Positions 47,424 to 56,060 of a DNA stretch of 64,000 nt are shown here, one piece after another. Source of the DNA: Hoeflea prorocentri (lineage in GTDB: Bacteria > Pseudomonadota > Alphaproteobacteria > Rhizobiales > Rhizobiaceae). The notes under the pieces were generated by a model that worked only from the letters and a program-made list of their open reading frames with translations, ran no database searches and was not told where the DNA came from. The DNA lies in NCBI RefSeq assembly GCF_027944115.1, contig NZ_JAPJZI010000001.1:3162001-3226000 (forward strand), in the 5' to 3' direction. Made by a program: the position numbers and the translations under genes. Positions within the stretch are counted from its first letter, which is position 1. Each line of letters opens with the position of its first letter.

Positions 47424-49756
47424 AATTTCTCTGGCAGGTAGCGACCGGCCTTGCGCTGGCGCTGCTGTTTTGCACTACGGTCCCGCTTCGCGCGCAGGAC
47501 AACACAACCGCTGACGGCGATGTCTGCGCCAGTCTCGGCGACCTGTCCGGCGTTTACCGCACATCCGATGGCAGCGTTGAAGCCAAATGGATGTTCGGTG
47601 CGGGCACCGGCGCAGTCAATCCGGGCGACCCGTTTACGGCCGAACACACCTACCTTCCCGGCGTCGCACGCCTCGGCGCCGGGCCACACTATTTCCTGTT
47701 TGGACGGGTCGGTGAGGACTGCACATCGATCAGCGGTACCTGGCGCGCGCTGTTTTCGCCGAGCGGCAATGCGCGGATCATGTCCGGCGCCTTCACAGCA
47801 TCGATTGCGCCGGGGACCGTCACTATCATCAGTGCGGATGACGATCCGGAGCGAAGTCACGACTGGCTGGGGACAAATTACCGGCAGAACACTGCGCCGG
47901 AGGCCATTCTGGTCGATCTTTCCGGGCGATTGGAATTCCATGGGCCGGCCTACCGCGTTCGTCAAACCGAACTCTCGGGGCCGCTGGCCTTTTCCGGCGA
48001 GCGGCCGGCAGCACGATCGCTTGCCCTTTCTCAAGCCCTGACGTTTAACGGTGCACCACCGACAAGCCGGCAAATTGCCCTGACCGAAAGCCTGAAATTT
48101 CATGGCGAGGACGGGCAGGTCCGCACGGTTGAGATCACAACCGGCCTTTCCTTCGGCGGCAAACCGTTGAACACGCAGACCGTGTCCGTGGCCGATGCGT
48201 TATCGTTTTCCGGCAGGCAGCCGGCGGCACGCACAATCATGATGGACAGGCCGCTCGCCTTTCGCGGCAAACCTCTTGTCGTTCGTACAATCGACCTGAC
48301 CGATACCTTGCTCTTTCAAGGCAAACCGTATCGCAGGCATAGTGTTACGCTTACCGAAAGATTGGCATTCAGCGGCAAACCGCAGCAAAGTCTGATCGTC
48401 GAACTGACTGAGGCACTTGTCTTTGCCGGAGACGCGGTCAGAACCCGCATAGTTGACCCGAAGCAAGGCTTGCAATTCTCGGGCACTGAGCGGCAACCAC
48501 TGGTCATTGCCCTGAACCGCTCCCTTACTTTACGCGGCCCACACCCGGGCGCCCGCGACATCGGCCTTGCGCCAACCCTGTCATTTACCGGGGCGCAGGA
48601 ATGGAACCGGCGCATTGCCATCGCGGTCCCCCTCGCCTTTCACGGGCCGCGTGTTCAAAGCCGCGCCGTAGATATTGAAAGCCGGCTTTTGTTCGAAGGC
48701 GCAAGCCGGCAATCGCGGCAGATCGCTCTGCCCGCTTCGCTGGAATTTGCCGGCAAACGGATTCGCTCGCGCATCGTGGCGCTTGAGGCTACCCTTGAAT
48801 TTCACAGTGGCGGCGAGCCGGTTGAAACAGCCATCGTTCTGGAAGGCCTTGGTCCCACCGGCGCCGGCCCTTGCGGCGATGCGCTCGATACGGGACTGAA
48901 GGTGCTCGATATCGACCGCAGCCTTCCCGAAACGTCCGAAGGCATTACCGCGGACTATATTGGGAGGCTTCGCTCCGTCTTTGCGCCCTACCAGGCCTAT
49001 GCGTCCAAAGCGTTGGAGAGACAGGCCGAGTGCATGGAAACGCGGCTTGCCGAGTTTCGCCGGCTCACCGGCGACGAGCCCCATGCTCTTTGGCTCCGTA
49101 CACCGGCCTTTAATGCCGAGACTTTCTACTCCAACCAGATTGCAGCGACCCGCAATGCAGCGCTCTATCTGCGCCAGATCGCCTTCGAGCTCGAGGCGAT
49201 TGAAATCCTGTTGCGGGACGAAAAACAGTTTCACTCCTTCGGCGGGGTCGACGAGCCGGCTGCCGCCAATTTCGGACTGGTAACGGACAGCCAGGCCAAT
49301 CGGAACGTGAAGGGCAGCGACATTGTCTCGATGCGGGATTTCGAACTGATGGCCAAACATATACCGGCCAATGCCGAGGCGCTGACCGACCAGCGCAATC
49401 TTTATCTGCAGCGCAAACTCTCACTCCGCTTCGGTTATCTGGAGGAATTGCTGCCGCACACCATCGAGGGCCTTGCCGACTGGACACAGGTCGATGCTTA
49501 TGTGAAGGCGCGCTTCCTGCCGCAGGCCGCGGAAGCGATTGACACCCGACTGGATGAGCTGAAGCTCGCGGCTGGAGAAGACGCGGCACTCACCATACCG
49601 CAGGACGAATTTGCCTCCCATGCGCGTGCCTACTCCGGCCTCACCCAGGTGACCGGCAACCGGATCAGTGGCGACAGCTTCGCCGACTTCATGAACGGCA
49701 AGGTGCGCAATGGCGATTTCGACCCGTGGCCCGACCCGGACGTGATAAGGCGCTGA
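47420..49756 (+). CDS. Large secreted protein with 17 tandem 18-residue repeats, function unknown
   Basis: A 778-residue protein that I cannot assign to a family. Order: signal peptide (KFLWQVATGLALALLFCTTVPLRA-QD), an N-terminal domain to about residue 160 with two cysteines (GDVCASLGDLSGVY; EDCTSISGTW), then 17 repeats from residue 165 to about 471, then an alpha-helical C-terminal domain (about 480-770, for example RSVFAPYQAYASKALERQAE and LRQIAFELEAIEILLRDEKQ). The repeat consensus is [IV]-x-L-x3-L-x-F-x-G-x5-R-x, period exactly 18. Two short strands per unit suggest a beta-solenoid. It is coupled to the gene before it; the fumarylacetoacetase-family gene follows after 40 nt. Confidence 0.75.
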   Translation: MKFLWQVATGLALALLFCTTVPLRAQDNTTADGDVCASLGDLSGVYRTSDGSVEAKWMFGAGTGAVNPGDPFTAEHTYLPGVARLGAGPHYFLFGRVGEDCTSISGTWRALFSPSGNARIMSGAFTASIAPGTVTIISADDDPERSHDWLGTNYRQNTAPEAILVDLSGRLEFHGPAYRVRQTELSGPLAFSGERPAARSLALSQALTFNGAPPTSRQIALTESLKFHGEDGQVRTVEITTGLSFGGKPLNTQTVSVADALSFSGRQPAARTIMMDRPLAFRGKPLVVRTIDLTDTLLFQGKPYRRHSVTLTERLAFSGKPQQSLIVELTEALVFAGDAVRTRIVDPKQGLQFSGTERQPLVIALNRSLTLRGPHPGARDIGLAPTLSFTGAQEWNRRIAIAVPLAFHGPRVQSRAVDIESRLLFEGASRQSRQIALPASLEFAGKRIRSRIVALEATLEFHSGGEPVETAIVLEGLGPTGAGPCGDALDTGLKVLDIDRSLPETSEGITADYIGRLRSVFAPYQAYASKALERQAECMETRLAEFRRLTGDEPHALWLRTPAFNAETFYSNQIAATRNAALYLRQIAFELEAIEILLRDEKQFHSFGGVDEPAAANFGLVTDSQANRNVKGSDIVSMRDFELMAKHIPANAEALTDQRNLYLQRKLSLRFGYLEELLPHTIEGLADWTQVDAYVKARFLPQAAEAIDTRLDELKLAAGEDAALTIPQDEFASHARAYSGLTQVTGNRISGDSFADFMNGKVRNGDFDPWPDPDVIRR
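47912..48832 (+). repeat. Seventeen 54-bp coding repeats (18 residues each)
   Basis: Coding repeat array encoding residues 165-471 of the protein at 47420. Sixteen units have exactly 18 codons and the seventeenth has one extra. Units are diverged at DNA level, so the array is old and is held by protein-level selection rather than recent slippage. Most conserved positions are Leu 3, Leu 7, Phe 9, Gly 11 and Arg 17 of each unit. Confidence 0.85.
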
Positions 49757-49796
49757 CACGGACAGACGCGCCCGATCGAGATCAGGAGAATTTTTT

Positions 49797-50783
49797 GTGA
49801 AACTCAGACGCGTTAACACGCCAGACGGGCCGCGCATCGAAGCGCTCGACAACGACCGCTGGGTGCGCCTTTCCGATGTCAAAAGGCTGGACGAGCTCAC
49901 GCGCAGTCACGGGGCGCAGGGTCATGCGGCATCGGACATGCTGACCGTGCTGCAGCTTGGTCCCGAAGGCTGGCAGGCGCTGGCCGCCGAAATGCCGGGC
50001 CTGGAGCCGGCAAACGCAGAGGCAGATGTGATGCTGCCGCTTGTGCCGGCCTCGTTTCGCGACTTCATGCTTTACGAATCCCACGTGATTAACGCGACAC
50101 GCGGTTATCTGAAACGCTTCATGCCCAGCGCCCACCGCGTGGCAACAACGTTCGAGAAAGCCACTGGCAAAACATTTCCCAAGCTGCGCCCGCACCAGCT
50201 CTGGTACGAGCAGCCGATCTACTATTTCGGCAATCATCTGAACTTCCTCACCGACGGGGACGAGATTGCCTGGCCGGCCTATACGGACGCGCTGGATTAC
50301 GAACTGGAACTTGGTGCAATCCTCGCACATCCGCTGATTGACGCATCCGAGGAACAGGCGACGAAGGCAATCGGCGGGTTCGTTGTGCTGAACGATGTCA
50401 GCGCCCGCGATACGCAGAAGGACGAGATGGCGAGCGGCTTCGGGCCACAGAAATCCAAACATTTTATCAATGCGATGTCGGCGATTGTTACGACAGCAAA
50501 TGAGGTTCTTCCAGTGATTGACGCGCTGGATGCATCCGTTTCCATCAATGGAGAGACGGTTGCGACATGTCCTTCGGCCGGCATGCAGTATTCCATGGGC
50601 GCGACCATTGCCCAGGCATCGAAGGGCGAGGCGTTGCACCCGGGCGAACTGTTCGGCTCGGGCACGCTGCCGGGCGGCAGCGGCATGGAAAACGGACACT
50701 GGCTGAACCCCGGCGACCGGCTTTCGCTCAAGATCGGAGAGATCGGCACGCTTACCAACACAATTTCACGAGGACATGCCTGA
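49797..50783 (+). CDS. Fumarylacetoacetate hydrolase family protein
   Basis: A 328-residue enzyme with an FAA-hydrolase domain in the C-terminal two thirds: DYELELGAILAHPLIDAS (metal-binding region), GGFVVLNDVSARDTQKDEM, and the end SGTLPGGSGMENGHWLNPGD. The N-terminal 80 residues form the usual small domain. Members cleave C-C bonds in acylpyruvates or act as hydratases or decarboxylases in aromatic catabolism. Start is GTG 49797 behind AGGAG. It overlaps the next gene by one base; the substrate is unknown. Confidence 0.85.
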   Translation: MKLRRVNTPDGPRIEALDNDRWVRLSDVKRLDELTRSHGAQGHAASDMLTVLQLGPEGWQALAAEMPGLEPANAEADVMLPLVPASFRDFMLYESHVINATRGYLKRFMPSAHRVATTFEKATGKTFPKLRPHQLWYEQPIYYFGNHLNFLTDGDEIAWPAYTDALDYELELGAILAHPLIDASEEQATKAIGGFVVLNDVSARDTQKDEMASGFGPQKSKHFINAMSAIVTTANEVLPVIDALDASVSINGETVATCPSAGMQYSMGATIAQASKGEALHPGELFGSGTLPGGSGMENGHWLNPGDRLSLKIGEIGTLTNTISRGHA

Positions 50784-51547
50784 TGAGTGTTGTCGATCTG
50801 ACAAAACCGATCCAGTACAATCCGGACGATCCGTCCTTCATGAAGGTGAAGGTCAAGCACAAGCCGCACCGGATCGGGCGCTGGCTGGTGCGCGTTCTCG
50901 GCCTGCCGTTCAACCTGATGCCGAAGGATTTTGAAGGCTGGGCGGACGATACGATCACCAAGATGGGCGTTCACAGCACCACCCATATCGACGCACCCTG
51001 GCACTATGGCGAGACCAGCGGCGGCGCGCCGGCACAGACCATCGAGCAGATCCCGCTCGATGAGTGCATCGGCCCGGGGCTTGTCCTCGATATGACCCAC
51101 AAGGAGGATGGCGATCCGATCACCGCCGCCGACATGGAAGAAGCGCTGGCAAAATCCGGCGGCGAAATCTCCACCGGCACAATCGTGCTGATCCGCACCG
51201 GCCGCGACAAATTTTTGGGCACGAAAGAATACTGGAAGCGCGGCACAGGCATGAGCGCCGAGGCGACCGACTGGCTGCTCGACAAGGGCGTGACCGTTAC
51301 CGGCATCGACCAGTGGGGCTGGGATGTGCCCTTCCACTACCAGATCGCCCGATCAAAAGCCGAAGGCCGCCGCGACATTTTCTGGGAAGGCCACCGGGTG
51401 GGCCAGAAACGGCCCTACTGGCACATGGAACAGCTCACCAATCTGTCGGCCCTGCCGTCCCACGGTTTCAAGGTCTGCGTCTTCCCCCTGAAGATCGTCG
51501 GCGCGTCGGCCGCACCGACGCGGGTTGTGGCGCTGCTGGAAGACTGA
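50783..51547 (+). CDS. Cyclase family protein (kynurenine formamidase-like metal hydrolase)
   Basis: A 254-residue protein of the PF04199 family. The metal motif HSTTHIDAPWHY (HxxTHxDxPxH) is intact, and GTIVLIRTGRD and GVTVTGIDQWGWD are typical of the fold. Members hydrolyse amide or ester bonds, for example N-formylkynurenine, or related ring-opening reactions. ATG at 50783 shares a base with the stop before it, so it forms a two-gene operon with the FAA-hydrolase-family gene. Confidence 0.84.
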   Translation: MSVVDLTKPIQYNPDDPSFMKVKVKHKPHRIGRWLVRVLGLPFNLMPKDFEGWADDTITKMGVHSTTHIDAPWHYGETSGGAPAQTIEQIPLDECIGPGLVLDMTHKEDGDPITAADMEEALAKSGGEISTGTIVLIRTGRDKFLGTKEYWKRGTGMSAEATDWLLDKGVTVTGIDQWGWDVPFHYQIARSKAEGRRDIFWEGHRVGQKRPYWHMEQLTNLSALPSHGFKVCVFPLKIVGASAAPTRVVALLED

Positions 51548-51559
51548 GGCCTATCTCGA

Positions 51560-51988
51560 CTAGAAATCGATGACCACCGATGGGGCGCTGCGACGCGCCT
51601 CGCCGTGATACACAGCCTCAATGTTGTTGCCATCCGGGTCGAGCACAAAAGCCGCGTAGTAGCCCGGGTGGTAAGCCCGCTCGCCAGGTGCGCCGTTGTC
51701 GCGACCGCCATGCGTCAGAGCCGCGCGGTAGAAGGCGTCCACCGTCGCACGGTCCTTGGCCTGGAAGGCCAAATGGTGACGTCCGGTCAGCACACCAAGC
51801 GCGGCCGGGCTTTCTGCCGACGACACGACAAGTTCGTCAGCCCAGAAAAAATCGTCACCTGTGTGGACGACAGGAATATCCAGTACAGCCATGACGGCCT
51901 CGTAAAAGTCCTGACTTGCCTTAAGGTCGCTCACGACGAGTTGGATGTGGTCAATGAGCCGGCCCCGATGGAGTTGCTGCGTTTCCAT
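51560..51988 (-). CDS. VOC family protein (glyoxalase/dioxygenase fold)
   Basis: A 142-residue protein with two beta-alpha-beta-beta-beta modules. Candidate metal ligands are the His in IDHIQLVV, the His pair in GRHHLAFQ, and the Glu near the end (DPDGNNIEAVYHG). It ends 12 nt from the convergent cyclase-family stop. Function cannot be specified beyond the fold. Confidence 0.82.
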   Translation of the reverse strand: METQQLHRGRLIDHIQLVVSDLKASQDFYEAVMAVLDIPVVHTGDDFFWADELVVSSAESPAALGVLTGRHHLAFQAKDRATVDAFYRAALTHGGRDNGAPGERAYHPGYYAAFVLDPDGNNIEAVYHGEARRSAPSVVIDF

Positions 51989-52373
51989 AGTCCTTCTCCG
52001 TATTATTATCGGGCTGGTGGTTTTCCTCCCGATCCGCCTTCACCCCACGATAAATCTGCTTCTTGTGGTTCGCTCGTATGACAGGCGACCGGACCCGCAC
52101 ATTCTATCCTGCTGCACAACGACCATCGTCAACAGCGGGACCGTATGTGATGGACTTACAAGCGCTGACTTTTGTCAAGCTGGCTGAACACCGGTTTGCG
52201 AAATTTCACCCTGATCAGGAAGATGAATACTATAATTCGGCGAACGCTTTACCCATGTGTCTGAATGTAGCATTCAGTGCGATCACCAAGGCAGCCGGAT
52301 GGCTGCAATATACATGCCGATCAACAAGCAGGAACCTGCTTTGCACCTTTGAACAATGGAAGGCCAGGACCGG
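51989..52373. promoter_or_regulatory. Intergenic region upstream of the SnoaL-LuxR gene
   Basis: A 385-bp stretch between divergent genes, clearly poorer in GC than its flanks. A TATAAT box is visible at 52231-52236 but without a good -35 at 17 bp. A 104-codon open frame (52063-52377) has no recognisable similarity or ribosome binding site and is not called. Confidence 0.35.
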
Positions 52374-53348
52374 ATGAAAGATCTTGAAGAGGATCGCGCC
52401 GCCATCCTCGCCGTCGTCGATGCCGAGACGGAGGCATATCTTCAGCGGGACTATGATGCCTGGGAGAAATGCTGGCATGACGGGCCGGAAATCCGGCGCA
52501 TTCATTCGCATGTCGGAACCGGTGTGACGGTTGTCGCCGGGCCCGAGATCAGAACTCAAATGCACCGGCTTTTGTCAGAAAACATTGAATGGCAGGTGCC
52601 GGAAGCTATCCGGCGAGAGAACATGAATATTGTTGTCAGCGCCGAGATGGCCTGGGTGAGCTACGATCAGATCGGCGATATGTCGAGCATTCCCAAGGAG
52701 ATGGCCGGGCATTATCACGAACTCAAAATCCTCCACAAAATAGACGGATCCTGGAAAATCGCCTGTATTGTGGGCACCCAAATGCGCATCGACCATGTGC
52801 GCGCGCCGCTTGTCGAGGTCGACGAGACTGCGCGCCTGTTATGGATGAACGAGGCGGCTCAGGACCGCCTGCCGAACCATCCCATGCTTGGCTTGCGGGC
52901 AAACCGTCTTCATGCCGCCGAACCGGACGCGCAAGGTGAACTTTTGAGCGCGGTGGACTGGATCGCCAAGGTCCGCGACCGGCACACGCCATGCGTCGGA
53001 GAAGACGCAGTCACACGGGCGATCGCACTTGGTCAGGACGACACCGGCCTTGCCCATATCTGCTGGGCGATCCTGCGAGACGGCAGGCTGCTCATCACCT
53101 TCGACGACACGGACCGGCTCGAACGGCAGCTCGCCAGCGCCGCAGCAGTCTATGGCCTTTCCCAAGCCCAGGAGAAGCTTGCACGGCACCTGGTAGAAGG
53201 CCGCGATCTCGGGGCAGCCGCAGCGGCGCTTGGCATCAGCCCAAACACCGCGAAAACACACCTGCAGCGTATCTACGACAAAACAGGCGTCCGGGCGCAG
53301 CCGGCTCTCGTCCGCCTTCTTCTCAACGCGGACCGGCGCGGCATTTGA
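52374..53348 (+). CDS. Regulator with SnoaL-like, PAS-like and LuxR HTH domains
   Basis: A 324-residue protein. Residues about 5-130 look like a SnoaL/NTF2-like domain (ILAVVDAETEAYLQRDYDAWEKCWHDG, ending HELKILHKIDGSWKIACIVGTQM). The middle (about 135-245) resembles a PAS domain (RLLWMNEAAQDRLPNHPML). The C-terminus is a LuxR-type HTH (YGLSQAQEKLARHLVEGRDLGAAAAALGISPNTAKTHLQRIYDKTGV). There is no receiver domain. The SnoaL pocket may bind a small ligand that controls DNA binding; this is inference. ATG at 52374 is favoured over 52356 because of AGGA upstream. Confidence 0.8.
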   Translation: MKDLEEDRAAILAVVDAETEAYLQRDYDAWEKCWHDGPEIRRIHSHVGTGVTVVAGPEIRTQMHRLLSENIEWQVPEAIRRENMNIVVSAEMAWVSYDQIGDMSSIPKEMAGHYHELKILHKIDGSWKIACIVGTQMRIDHVRAPLVEVDETARLLWMNEAAQDRLPNHPMLGLRANRLHAAEPDAQGELLSAVDWIAKVRDRHTPCVGEDAVTRAIALGQDDTGLAHICWAILRDGRLLITFDDTDRLERQLASAAAVYGLSQAQEKLARHLVEGRDLGAAAAALGISPNTAKTHLQRIYDKTGVRAQPALVRLLLNADRRGI

Positions 53349-53355
53349 TCGGCCC

Positions 53356-54615
53356 TCAGGCTTTGCCGGTCAGCCAATAGGTCTGCACCAACCCCTTGCC
53401 TTTGATCTCGACACTGCCGCGCGGCTCGAATGTGTAGGCTGTTCCCAAACGCTGTTTCATTTCGTCGGTTAGCTGGATACGCCCGGCTTCACCATGGCTT
53501 TCCATTCGGCTTGCGGTGTTCACCGTGTCGCCCCAGACGTCGTAGAACACCTTTTGTGTTCCGATCACGCCGGCGATGGCGGCGCCCGAATGAAGGCCGA
53601 TCCGCACCTCGATCCGCTGGCCGGACTCGGCTGTCAGCCGGGCGGTGACGTCCAGCATGGCCAAAGCCATATCCGCGATCACCTGCGCGTGGTCCGGGCG
53701 CGCTGTCGGCAATCCGGCGGCAACCATATAGGCATCGCCGATGGTCTTGATCTTTTCCAGACCGAACTGTTCGGTCAGCCTGTCGAATTCGGTGAAAACC
53801 CAATTGAGAAATTTCACCAGATCATCCGGCGGCATGGACGAAGCGCGCGGAGTGAAATCGACAATATCGGCAAACAGGATTGTCACCTCGGGCAGTTCAT
53901 CTGCGATCACAGAGCCGGGCGACGACTTCAGACGCATCGCAATTTCAGCAGGAAGCAGGTTGTCTAGTAACGCCTCGGAGCGCGCATGTTCAGCGGCCAG
54001 CGCTTCTTCAGCCCTCGCGACCCTGAAAGACAGGGTCATAACCCCAAAGGCGATGATCAGCGGCATCGCCACAACCACGGTCAGAAGGACCAGAAGCTGG
54101 AACCTCGGATCTACCACGACAATGCCGGACGGTTCCTGGAAGTACACGGCCGAAATAACCATGGCGACAATACATGCCACACAAAATACAATCGTGTCGG
54201 TCAGGTTCTCCTTGCCATTGACGACAAGCGCGGCAAGCAGGGCGATATTGAGATATAAGTAAAGGCCGGTGCCTGCGCCAAGGAAATAGCTGAGCGTGGT
54301 GAAGACCCAGATACCGACTGCGAGACCCAGGAAAAGGGCCAACCGCAAACTTCTTATTGCCACAAGGGGAAGCAGGATGATGGATGTACAGGCAAAGGCA
54401 GCAATCCACGCGACACGCAGGCCGTCAAAATCGTAGAGTGCATAAAACGCACCATAGCCGAGGGCTGCGCCAAATCCGGCCAACATGATGACGTTGAAGG
54501 CAAAGCGCCGGGATTTCTCGTTGTCCGGCAAGCCGTCCAGTCCAATGGACAAATACCAGGTGATCGGCCGCCACGCATTCAGCATGAAAGATCTGAAAAT
54601 TTGTTTCGCCTCCAC
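53356..54615 (-). CDS. Membrane-bound class III adenylate cyclase
   Basis: A 419-residue protein. Six or so membrane segments lie between residues 40 and 205, then a linker helix (VARAEEALAAEHARSEALLDNLLPAEIAMRL), then a cyclase homology domain from about 240. Metal-binding aspartates are in ILFADIVDFTP and GDAYMVAAG; the substrate region DVWGDTVNTASRM is intact, so it should be active on ATP. It ends 7 nt from the convergent regulator gene. Start codon is GTG at 54615; ATG at 54585 is possible and has no better ribosome site. Confidence 0.86.
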   Translation of the reverse strand: MEAKQIFRSFMLNAWRPITWYLSIGLDGLPDNEKSRRFAFNVIMLAGFGAALGYGAFYALYDFDGLRVAWIAAFACTSIILLPLVAIRSLRLALFLGLAVGIWVFTTLSYFLGAGTGLYLYLNIALLAALVVNGKENLTDTIVFCVACIVAMVISAVYFQEPSGIVVVDPRFQLLVLLTVVVAMPLIIAFGVMTLSFRVARAEEALAAEHARSEALLDNLLPAEIAMRLKSSPGSVIADELPEVTILFADIVDFTPRASSMPPDDLVKFLNWVFTEFDRLTEQFGLEKIKTIGDAYMVAAGLPTARPDHAQVIADMALAMLDVTARLTAESGQRIEVRIGLHSGAAIAGVIGTQKVFYDVWGDTVNTASRMESHGEAGRIQLTDEMKQRLGTAYTFEPRGSVEIKGKGLVQTYWLTGKA

Positions 54616-54913
54616 CGGATCAGGTTCGAGAACAGTTCACCGACAAAGCTACTTCAAAGCGGCGTCCAATCAAGATGCGCACTTTTGACCGCAAGTTCCG
54701 CGGGTCCGGTCCGAAGTCTGTCATCCCTACCCTGTCAGCCGCACTGGACGTCGCATGGTCGAACACTGGCGCGCAACCGACGACACATGACATTCGGATT
54801 TATTCATAAAACACCGCCACGCTTGTCATGCATGCAACAGGCAAATTCACCTTTCGAGCCCTTACTGGACGCATTGCAAGAACATTCAGATGTCCGCTTT
54901 GGCGCCGGTCAGG

Positions 54914-55261
54914 CTAGATCAATTCAATTGTGCCTTTCATGTGTGGATGGAACGCACAAAAATAGTTGGTTTCCATTCCCTCGGTAACTTTGATTGACCG
55001 CGCATCGTCCTTGACGATTTCTCCGGTATCCCAATCTGCCGCCACCGCGGTAGCGGTATGAGGCGCCAAGTCCTCATTGGTCCAACGTATCGTGTCGCCG
55101 ACTTTGACGGTGATGGTCTGGGGTTCGAACTCAAAGGACTTGATCCTGATGTCATGAGTTCTTGGCGTTTTTGCCAGGCCATTGTTGACGGAGGTAGCCA
55201 GAGCGCCAGCACATGCTGCCGCCCCGACCAGAAGGTCCCTGCGGATGACTTTTGATGCCAT
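54914..55261 (-). CDS. Small exported cupredoxin
   Basis: A 115-residue blue-copper type protein. It has an N-terminal twin-arginine-like start (KVIRRDLLVGAAACAGALA), and copper ligands in APHTA (His) and FCAFHPHM (Cys, His, Met), which is the amicyanin/pseudoazurin arrangement. It would carry electrons in the periplasm. Its start shares a base with the stop of the DUF4142 gene (TGATG), so the two are co-translated. Confidence 0.85.
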   Translation of the reverse strand: MASKVIRRDLLVGAAACAGALATSVNNGLAKTPRTHDIRIKSFEFEPQTITVKVGDTIRWTNEDLAPHTATAVAADWDTGEIVKDDARSIKVTEGMETNYFCAFHPHMKGTIELI

Positions 55262-55641
55262 CAGTTCAGGGCCTCCACCATCATCTCCGCATGAGCTTCA
55301 TGCGCTTTGAAAATTTTCAGGCCTTCTTCGAACAGGGCTTTCACCTCGGCATTCTCGATATTCGGGATGAAGACGTCACCGACCAGAGCATTGACCGCTT
55401 TGTGGTACGCCAGTTCGTTCTCGGCATAGGCCCTGTCAAACTCAGCCCCGCTGAGTGTGCTGAACCTCTCGATGATTGCATCGCCGTCCTGGTTTAGTTT
55501 TTGACTCAGAAAATTGTCTTGCGCCTGGACGCCCAGTTTTTCCAGCAGCGCCAGAGCTTGCTCATTCACTGCTTCATGATCGCGAATCATCGTTTTTGCG
55601 AATTTGTGAATTTCCGGGTTCTTGGATTTCGCAAGCGCCAA
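55261..55641 (-). CDS. DUF4142 (ferritin-like helical bundle) protein, 5' truncated
   Basis: 126 residues from a TTG start, with the DUF4142 pattern KSKNPEIHKFAKTMIRDHEAVNEQAL...LAYHKAVNALV...AHAEMMVEAL. In-frame similarity continues upstream without a start codon (to about 55707: PRDVEIAHVAYTADNLDIRYAHL) and then stops abruptly where an AraC-like sequence begins on the other strand. The usual signal peptide and first helix start are gone. It is probably expressed poorly or mislocalised; the cupredoxin gene downstream may suffer too. Seen in sequence; the truncation is inferred from family length (about 170-190). Confidence 0.72.
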   Translation of the reverse strand: MALAKSKNPEIHKFAKTMIRDHEAVNEQALALLEKLGVQAQDNFLSQKLNQDGDAIIERFSTLSGAEFDRAYAENELAYHKAVNALVGDVFIPNIENAEVKALFEEGLKIFKAHEAHAEMMVEALN

Positions 55642-55704
55642 ATGGGCATAACGAATGTCGAGATTGTCTGCCGTGTATGCAACATGAGCAATTTCGACAT
55701 CGCG

Positions 55705-55881
55705 TGGCGCATCGAAATCGCAAAGAGGCTGCTCCTGGTTCCAAAGAACACACTGACAGATGCCGCCGAAGGTGCAGGCTATGCCTCCGATTCAGCCTTT
55801 GCGCGTGTTTTTAAAAAGGAGACCGGCATGACACCTGCCGGTTTCAGAAAGTCTACCATCGCTGCTCATTCAGACGTATGA
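55705..55881 (+). pseudogene. AraC family regulator fragment (C-terminal HTH only)
   Basis: About 58 codons encode WRIEIAKRLLLVPKNTL, then DAAEGAGYASDSAFARVFKKETGMTPAGFRKS, which is the second HTH of an AraC/XylS regulator, ending in a natural TGA. The first 200 or more residues and the first HTH are missing. The fragment starts exactly where the opposite-strand DUF4142 homology stops, so it is a relic at a rearrangement junction. Confidence 0.75.
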
Positions 55882-56060
55882 ACGATCTGCATAAAATCGG
55901 GAACTTTCGCGCATAGCCTGCACGAAACTCCTCACATATTTCTCTTCGATCGCTGCATGTCAGCAAACTGCAAAAGGATGAGAAAACCATATTCCCGCGT
56001 TTCGTTACCAAGTCACTTCACGCATATCTCGACTATCCGGTCGCGCTCGGCCTTATCGCA

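Noticed and set aside
47912-48832. CRISPR or DNA satellite as explanation for the 54-bp periodicity
   Set aside because: The units are diverged at DNA level, contain no spacers and are in one open frame with codon-level conservation of Leu, Phe, Gly and Arg.
52063-52377. A 104-codon frame before the SnoaL-LuxR gene
   Set aside because: No ribosome binding site, no similarity and lower GC typical of intergenic DNA; treated as promoter region.
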